Assembly: GCA_025594325.1 (NCBI GenBank)
Contig: JANHCV010000018.1
Coordinates: 1-64,000, forward strand
DNA length: 64,000 nucleotides
Direction: 5' to 3'
Source: Blastocladiella emersonii ATCC 22665
Lineage: Eukaryota; Blastocladiomycota; Blastocladiomycetes; Blastocladiales; Blastocladiaceae
Each line of letters starts with the position of its first letter. Positions within the stretch are counted from its first letter, which is position 1. The notes beneath the pieces are model-generated. The model saw only the letters and a program-made list of their open reading frames with translations, was not told the DNA's origin and searched no databases. Both the position numbers and the translations under genes were made by a program. Below are positions 57,404 through 64,000 of this stretch, in pieces.

Positions 57404-58493
57404 ATGGAATCACTTCGTCTGCCCGGCTTCATCAAGTCCATCGACGACCTGCCCGTCGTGCCGACCCGCACGCCGATCCCGCAGCCCGCGGCCGGCCAGG
57501 TCCTGGTGCGCGTTCGCGCGTCGGGCGCCAACTTCTTCGACATCCTGCTCGTGCAGGGCAAGTACCAGTACAAGCCCAAGGGCGCCTTTGTCCCGGGCAC
57601 CGAGTTTGCCGGCGTCGTCGAGGCCGTAGGCGCGGGCGTCACGTCGCTCGCCCCGGGCGATCGCGTGTTCGGCGCGGTCCAAGTCGGTGTACGTCGCGTT
57701 GCGTGAAACGAGCGCGCGTCGTTCATCCGACCTGACCGCCGTATGACGCGTTGTATAGGCGTACGCTACACACGTCGTGTGCCCCGCGGCGGGCCTGTTC
57801 AAGATCCCGCGCGCGCTGACGTTTGCGCAGGCGGCGGGGATCTCCATCACGTACCCGACGTCGTACGCGGCGCTGGTCCTGCGCGCCAACGTGCAGCCGG
57901 GCGAGACGGTGCTGGTGCACGCGGGCGCGGGCGGCGTTGGGCTTGCGGCGATCCAGATCGCCAAGCTGCTGGGCGCGCTGGTCATCGGCACTGCGTCGAG
58001 CGCCGAGAAGCTGCGCGTGATGCGCGAGAACGGCGCCGACCACGTCATCAACTACGCGGCCGAGGACTGGGTCGCGCGCGTGCGCGAGATCACGGACAAG
58101 CGCGGCGTCAATGTCGTGTTCGACCCCGTCGGGCTCATCGATATGAGTCTCAAGGTGGCCGCGTGGAACGCGCGGCTCGTCGTCGTCGGGTTCGCGCGCC
58201 TGGCGCCCGGCGCGTCCGAGGGGATCATGACCAACCGCGTCCTGCTCAAGAACGTCAGCGTTATGGGCGTGTTCTGGGGCAACTACGCCGTCCACGAGCC
58301 GCGCACGGTCGGCGTCGTGTGGAAGCAGCTGCTCCGCTGGTTCGACGAGGAGAAGCTCCACCCCGTCGTGTTCCCGCGCGAGTTCAAGGGGCTCGCAAGC
58401 GTCAAGGACGCGCTCATGTGTCTCGGCAGCCGCCGCGAGAGCCACGGCAAGGTCGTGGTGTTGCAGGACGACGATGGCCGCGCCAAGCTCTGA
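57404..58493 (+). CDS. Zinc-independent quinone oxidoreductase-like MDR protein
   Basis: NADPH-dependent oxidoreductase of the medium-chain dehydrogenase/reductase superfamily, quinone reductase branch. Two exons, 57404-57688 and 57759-58493, give 339 residues. The GroES-like domain shows RASGANFFDILLVQGKYQYK and GTEFAGVVEAVGAGVTSLAP. The nucleotide-binding motif is VLVHAGAGGVGLAAIQIAKL, followed by GADHVINYAAEDW and VNVVFDPVGLIDMSLKVAAW. Structural zinc Cys residues are absent, consistent with the zinc-free QOR group. The real substrate is not predictable. It follows HPD on the same strand 267 bp downstream; a metabolic link is not implied. Confidence 0.88.
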
Positions 58494-58560
58494 GGTGCCG
58501 CGACGAGCAAGTGTGAATATAACCACCAGAGTTTTCAAAATGTAGTCGCTACCGTGACGG

Positions 58561-60309
58561 CTACAGCTCGCTGTGCACCACCTTGGCCTTGTCGCCCGCC
58601 TTGCACGCCGCGGGCGTGACAAAGACCATGGCGTACTCGCACTTGTTGGGCTCGGAGACCTCGGTGATCTCCTCCTTGGCGCCGCACTTGAGCGTGACCG
58701 TGACGCTGCGGTTGGGCCCGTTCCAGCACCCCTGGCCGTTCTCGAAGAGCCAGGTGCCGTCCTCGTTCCACTTGCCCCACGTCCCGAGCGACGTGCCGTA
58801 CGAGGCCCCCGTGGACCGCTGCTCGGCGCTCTTGAACGGGCACAGCTCGTAGTCGTACTCGCGGCCCTTGCTCAGGAAGCACTTGTCGGCGAGCACCGCG
58901 AACGCCGGCTCGGCGCCCACGTCGAGGTCGAGGTGCTTGCGCGCCGCATCGCGCTTCGACTCGAGGTCGCGCACCTTGCTCTCGGCGTCCCACACGGCCT
59001 GGCGCGCCGACTCGACGTCTAGACGTGAGCGCGCGCGAATGTGAGTAATGAGGGCAACATCGAGCCCGTGATCGCAGCAGCGTACTCTTGCGCACGACTT
59101 CGAGCGAGGTGCGCGGCTTGGGCTTCACTAGCTTGTAGACGATGCTCTTGAGCTTGTCCATAAGGGAGCCTGGACGAAATGGACGTTATTAGTGCTGTCG
59201 ACAACGTGGGGAGGGACGTAGGGCACGTACCGCTCTCGAAATCAGCATCACCATCCTCGGACACGAACGACGGCAGCTCGCCCAGGTCCTCGAGATCCGC
59301 GCTCTCGACGGCGCGGCGCGCCTCGTCGTAGGTCCGGAGAAACTCCTGCACGGCGGGGTTGGCCTCGCCGCCCTCGGGAGTCTCGCCGCGCAACGTGTTG
59401 GCGGCCGTGTCGGCGGTGGAAATGACCTGCTGGAGGCGCTTGACCTGCTCGGCGAGCGCCTTGGGCGAGTACCGGCCGAGCTTGGCCTCGCGCTCCTCGG
59501 CGGCCGTCTCCTCGGCCTCGGCAGCAGTCCGGCGATCGCGCAGCTTCGCGAGCGAGGCCTCGATAGCGGCGAGGTCCTTGTTCGCTGCGTCGAGATCGGC
59601 CTGGTGCTTGAGCTTGGCGGCGGCGGCCTGCGCGCGGTACGACTCCTTGATGCGGAGGCCCTGTAGTTCGCAAAGGCCGGGGTGAGTGACACGCGCTCTG
59701 CGAGAGGCGAGTTGATCGTACTTCGTCGAGCGTGGCCTGCGCGGCGGCCTGCTGCTTGCGCCAGACGGCGCCGAGCTCAGCGCACCGGTCGGGGCACTTG
59801 ACCTTGCCGTCGTACTCGTCGCTCCCGTCGCAGCACTTGGGGTCTATCGAGAAGTTGTCAGCTCCGCGCCGCATTCCGTGCAACAGCGTGTGACTGGTAC
59901 GCACCGCAAATGCCGTCGTTGACGCGCGAAGATGGTATCGTTGACGGGAGATGGCCCTCGTTGCGGCAGTAAAACTGGCCGTAGGCGCATGCGGCGGTCC
60001 CGGGCTCATCGCTGCCGTCGGGACAGTCGCAGTAGTCGTCGTTCACCGCCGAGAAGGCAATCGTGCGCGAGCCATCGAGGCACGTAAACTTGCCCTCCAC
60101 GGGCACGTAGCGAGCGGCGCCTAGGTCGGAGGCAATACATGAGATCGCGGTCTATGCGGTCGCCGATGCGTGCAGCACCTACGGGAAGGCGAGACCCCGA
60201 GGACGGGCGAGGCGCCGTGGTGCTTCTTCTCGGCGTGCACGCCGCCGAGCTGGGCGACGACGGCCACGAGCACCAGCGTCACCAGGACGGGTCGGAGCGA
60301 GCGATGCAT
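58561..60309 (-). CDS. GTB1: Glucosidase II beta subunit (PRKCSH/Gtb1)
   Basis: ER lumen subunit that retains and directs glucosidase II during N-glycan trimming. Six exons: 60183-60309, 59905-60120, 59722-59843, 59231-59660, 59086-59169 and 58561-59018; 478 residues, phases closed. A signal peptide (MHRSLRPVLVTLVLVAVVAQ plus LGGVHA) is followed by GVSPSRAARY, the family opening. Two LDLa-type modules carry NDDYCDCPDGSDEPGTAAC and CCDGSDE. A Glu/Ala/Lys coiled coil spans about residues 170-260. The C-terminal MRH lectin domain contains CPFKSAEQ, WGKWNEDGTWLFENGQGCWN and EPNKCEYAMVFVTPAAC. It ends VVHSEL, an HDEL-like ER retention signal. Confidence 0.93.
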
Positions 60310-60659
60310 TGCAGTATGTCGGGGCGGCGCGGTAGCCTTGCCGTGGAGGGGAACGAGGCGGACGACGCGATCGACGCGGCGGTCAAGGGGCACGTGGCGC
60401 AGGGCGCCTGGCAGCGGCTCACGTGGCCGCACGCCACCCGCTCGCGCACGTCGACACTTTCCCGCCTCTCTGCCCCTCGCTCGCCGCCGTCCAAGCCGTC
60501 CCGCCATCGCCATTGCTGCTCCACTCGCCGTGACGCTACGCATCGACAACACTGACTGCTCCGCCAGCCGACTTGCTTGCGCCGAGCTCTCCTTGCGGCC
60601 CCGCCCTCCGTCCTCGAACGCCACTGTTGCCCCGGACCCCACCAGCAGCCGCATCCACC
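60310..60659. promoter_or_regulatory. Divergent promoter GTB1 / SRP40
   Basis: 350 bp between divergent starts, with CT-rich leader on the SRP40 side. No specific element assigned. Confidence 0.5.
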
Positions 60660-62250
60660 ATGCCCGCGCACCAGGAGGTTCTGCTCTGCCTGGTCCACGA
60701 CTTCCTCGTCGCCAAGGGCCACTCGGCCGCGGCCAAGGCCCTGAACCTCTCCGAGTCGGAGGTGAAGGCCGTCGTCGCCAAGTACACGCCGCTCGTTGAG
60801 CTTGACATCAAGTACGTTGGCCTGGCCGCCGGGCGGCATCGACTTGCCTGCTAACACATCAGCCGTGTGTAGCACGAAGGCTGCCGCCGAGTCGTCGTCC
60901 TCGGACTCGTCCAGCTCCTCGAGCTCGTCGTCCTCGTCCGCGGCCGAGGAGGCTGCTCCTGAGCCTAAGGCTGCCGCCAAGGCCGCGTCGTCCTCGAGCT
61001 CCTCGTCTTCCTCCTCCTCATCGAGCTCCTCGTCGTCGTCGTCGTCCTCGTCGGACTCGGACTCCGACTCGGCCGTCGATGTGAAGCCCGCTGCTGCCGC
61101 CCCCGTTGCCGCTGCGGCCCCCGTCGACGCCGGCGGTGACGTCGTCATGGCCGAGGCCTCGGGCTCGTCGTCGTCGTCGTCAGACTCGGACTCGTCCAGC
61201 TCGTCGTCGTCCTCCTCGTCGTCGAGCGACAGCGGCAGCGAGTCGGACGCCGAGTCGTCTGACTCGGACGCTGAGCCCGCCGCGAAGCCCGCCTCGCCCA
61301 AGAAGGCTGCCGCCTCGCCCGTGAAGAAGGCTGCCTCGCCCGTCAAGGCCGCCTCGCCCGCGAAGAAGGCCGAGTCGTCGTCGTCTGACTCTTCCTCGTC
61401 GTCGTCGTCCTCGGACTCGAGCAGCAGCAGCGACTCGTCGTCCTCGGATTCGGACTCGGATGCCGAGGCTGCCAAGCCCGCGTCGCCCAATAAGGCCGCT
61501 TCCCCCGTCAAGGCTGCCTCGCCCGTGAAGGCTGCCTCGCCCGTCAAGGCCCCTTCGCCAGCGAAGAAGGCCGATTCGTCGTCGTCTGACTCGTCCTCCT
61601 CCTCCTCCTCTTCCTCCGACTCGTCCTCCTCGTCTGACTCGGACTCGGACGACGAGCCTGCCAAGGCTGCCTCGCCCAAGAAGGCTGCCTCGCCCGTCAA
61701 GAAGGCCGCCTCGCCGGTCAAGAAGGCCGCCTCGCCCGTGAAGAAGGCCGACTCGTCGTCCGACTCCTCGTCGTCGTCGTCTGGCTCGGACTCGGACTCG
61801 GACTCGAGCTCCTCGTCTTCCTCGTCGTCGTCGTCGTCGTCCTCTGGCAGCGACTCGTCATCGTCGTCGGACTCGGACTCGGATGCCGAGGTCAAGACCG
61901 AGGCGCCCGCCGCTGCCGTCCCTGCCCCCGCGTCGCCGCTCAAGCGTGCCCGCGAGGAGGAGGAGGACACTTCCTCGTCGTCGGCCGACTCGCAGGAGTC
62001 CAAGAAGGCGCGCAAGAACGAGCCGTTCCGCCGCGTCAAGGCTGAGGAGGTCGAGTTCCTCGACGACCGGCTGCGCGACAACACGTACAAGTCGCACGGC
62101 TCGTTCGGCGACAAGGCGCACCGCGACCTCGTCGTGACGCGCGGCAAGTCGTTCCGCCAGGAGAAGAACAAGAAGAAGCGCGGCAGCTACCGCGGCGGCG
62201 CCATCGACCTCGGCGTCAACTCGATCAAGTTCGGCAACGACTCCGACTAG
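60660..62250 (+). CDS. SRP40: Nopp140/Srp40-like nucleolar phosphoprotein
   Basis: Nucleolar chaperone of box C/D and H/ACA snoRNPs. Two exons, 60660-60811 and 60873-62250, give 509 residues. The N-terminus is a LisH-like helix pair, LLCLVHDFLVAKGHSAAAKA. The middle alternates long Ser/Asp/Glu runs (CK2 targets) with basic KAASPVKKAASPVK units, at least five rounds, as in NOLC1. The conserved C-terminal SRP40 domain reads PFRRVKAEEVEFLDDRLRDN, TYKSHGSFGDKAHRDLVVTR, GKSFRQEKNKKKRGSY and INLG-like IDLGVNSIKF. Codon use in the Ser tracts is almost only TCG, TCC and AGC, making near-repeats at the DNA level. Confidence 0.93.
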
Positions 62251-62391
62251 ATTCGCTCGCCGTGCCGCGTTCGCGCGGCCCAGGTCCCCGCTCGCGGCGG
62301 GGTTTTGTATCTCTCTATATTCAATCTGTTTGCTAACCTGACCAAATAACATACAAAACAAGTTTATTAGCCCATCCTTGCCTTGGCCGTG

Positions 62392-64000
62392 TCACATTCC
62401 GAACCCCGCCCCGTCGTACGCCGTGGACCGGAGCTCGCCGACATCGACAGGGACCGCGATCTCGCTCAGCCCGACACCGCCGCCGCCGAGCGGGCCGCCG
62501 CCACCGATGCCAAACTGGCCCGCGGCCGGTCCCGCCCCCGCGCTGGTGCCCGCACTGCCGCCACCGGGGCTGCTCTTGGCCGCCTCGTAGTACCGGGCGA
62601 TCTGGTGCGTGATGCCGCGGTAGTATTCGCCCTGGTGGATAAAGTCGGCGATGGTCGGCGCGGCCACGGGGGACGCCGGCTGCGATCCGGCGCCCCCTGG
62701 CGTCGTCGGCGATGCAGCAGCCGCGGCAGCGGCGACGGCCGCCGTCTGGCCGAGCGTTGGCAGCGGCGTGGTCGGGATCCCGTGCACCTTACCGGCGTGG
62801 CACACATGGAACGTGAAGTCGAGGGCGAGGAACACGTCGATCTGGCGTGTCCACGCGAGCAGGAGGACGGCGGCCCAGTGGACGCTGTCGCCGAACACCT
62901 CGCGGCAGCTGTACCCCTTGGTGTAGCTGGACCCCGAGCAGAACGAGAACTGCAGGAAGCTCACCACGCGGTACAGCTCGCGTGACGTGTCGTAGGTCGT
63001 GCTCGGCGGCAGGCCCTCGGACCACACGGGCGCCAGCGACTGCACGATCGGTCGCAGGTGCAGGAGGAACATCTTGACGAGCGCCGGCGCTGCTGACGCC
63101 GACGCGTGCGCGCCGGGACCGGGGACGGCGCCGGGGGCGGCGGCGCTGGACGCGAGCGGCGGGAGGTGCAGGACCTGCGCCGCGTCGGTCGCGACGTCGC
63201 GCGTCTTGGTGCGGTGGAAGATGTTGAGGGTATCGCCGCTGGCCTACAAATGCCGTGCAAGGGTCAGCTCACCGAACCATACGCGGTAGCGGCGCCATGC
63301 TGCACGCGTACCATGGAGAGCTCGAGGAACCGGATACACAGGAACAGGTTGCCCATCTCGCGCAGGATCTGGAACACGGTCGTGAGGTCCTTGAACGTGA
63401 GCAGCGGCTTGAGGATCACCTGGAAGTACTCGAAGGTGCCCATCACGCCGTAGTCGAGCCCCGGCAGCTTGAGCGTCGCCGGGAACTCTTTGCTCAGCGC
63501 CCACAGGTACGGGCTGAGCCGGTCGCGGAGCTACGAGGCGCGGGCGCAGAGTGTCAGTCGAAGGCCATGAGCACGATGGCCACGCAGGACGTACGTGTGC
63601 CTCGAACGTCGCCGTGATGTCCGCAAAGACGAGCGCGACCCGCGGCCCCAGAAGCCGCGCCATGGAGTCAAAGTGGGCCTTGCCGACGAACAGCAGGTAC
63701 GGCGCGAGCTGGCTCGAGAAGGCAAGAAAGAGATGCTACCGCCGGCGTACGGGAGTCAGTCAGCTCAAAGTCCGACCATCGTTCTTCACTCCGACGCACC
63801 TTGCTCCCGTAAAGGTACTCGTGCTTATGCTGCCGCGTCGCCGCGCGGCCCGAGTTCTCGACCATGGGCATAGCGCACCGGACGAACCGGTTGGTGATGG
63901 CGTTGAACGAGAACTGGTACGCAAAGTCGCGCGCGATCTCGGCCGCCATGTGCGACAGGATGCGGCCGTGGCCGACGGTCGCCTCGTCGATCTCGGCAAG
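62392..64000 (-). CDS. CYFIP: CYFIP/Sra1-like protein (FragX_IP family), 5' part beyond the right edge
   Basis: C-terminal part of a protein resembling CYFIP1/2 (Sra1, PIR121), the Rac-binding subunit of the WAVE actin-regulatory complex. Exons 63800 to beyond 64000, 63595-63735, 63312-63530 and 62392-63243, all phases closed; about 470 residues visible. Matching segments in order are FSFNAITNRFVRCAMP, HFDSMARLLGPRVALVFADI, FPATLKLPGLDYGVMGTFEY, TTVFQILREMGNLFLCIRFL, VWSEGLPPS, and VFGDSVHWAAVLLLAW followed by ALDFTFHV. Animal proteins have LPxxEYGxxGxxxxF, FQxLREVGN, WSEGLPPN, DGxHWAG and FDFCYH in the same order. A Pro/Ala/Gly-rich insertion and tail are lineage-specific. The family call is from remembered motifs, not a search. 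Confidence 0.75.

Noticed and set aside
60279-62171. 630-codon minus-strand acidic frame
   Set aside because: Antisense of SRP40; the Asp/Glu runs are the reverse of Ser TCG/TCC codons. The plus frame has the conserved SRP40 C-terminal domain.

Overview
The window is nuclear DNA from a GC-rich, intron-rich fungus. Most genes carry short introns (about 55-130 nt). Their donors are mostly GTACG or GTGCG, their branch points CTGAC or CTAAC, and their acceptors usually GTGTAG or CATGTAG. Complex I (NDUFB10), GATOR2 (SEA2), SAGA (SPT20), a GH16 wall transglycosylase and Dus2 are present. Together with the GC content this suggests a basidiomycete yeast, probably Tremellomycetes/Trichosporonales. 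That placement is inference; no rRNA or other marker is in the window. Exon boundaries were read by eye. For nearly every gene the phases close across all junctions, which is the main support for the models.

Layout. 1-4.2 kb: SPT20 (minus, running off the left edge, with a huge polyglutamine tail). 4.6-10.8 kb: TMEM115, an Osh6/7-type lipid transfer protein and a TBL1/SIF2 WD40 corepressor, all minus. 11.4-14.6 kb: NDUFB10, RPB5 and a ketopantoate reductase (KPR). 14.8-16.8 kb: a decayed copy of the 5' part of the gene at 25.2 kb, then gene-free sequence. 16.8-19.4 kb: an unknown membrane protein with a novel three-copy repeat. 19.4-24.2 kb: no intact gene; protein-like fragments in shifting frames and three well-formed introns without an ORF. 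24.2-25.05 kb: remnants, including a broken KPR 5' end. 25.2-31.4 kb: an unknown SQ-rich protein, an unknown Ala/Ser-rich protein and DUS2. 31.5-41.8 kb: ERV1, SDHAF3, a bZIP factor, GCV1, a DYX1C1/DNAAF4-like CS-TPR protein, leukotriene A4 hydrolase and an ARM-like membrane-anchored protein. 42-49 kb: RAD52, a CRH-like glycosidase, mL59, a telobox Myb protein, a small coiled-coil protein and SEC61-beta. 50-64 kb: SEA2/WDR24, a C2H2 factor, HPD, a quinone oxidoreductase, glucosidase II beta, SRP40, and the C-terminal part of a CYFIP/Sra1-like protein running off the right edge.

The genes are mostly unrelated housekeeping functions. Some divergent neighbours share short promoters, for example the mitochondrial pair ERV1/SDHAF3 (218 bp). 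The points most worth a second look are these. First, a CYFIP/Sra1 (WAVE complex) homologue and a DYX1C1-like protein in what looks like a non-flagellate yeast. Second, a duplicated divergent gene pair (KPR and the 25.2-kb gene) in which each copy has kept one gene and lost the other. Third, the repeat protein at 16.8 kb. Fourth, the cryptic spliced locus at 22.8-23.3 kb.
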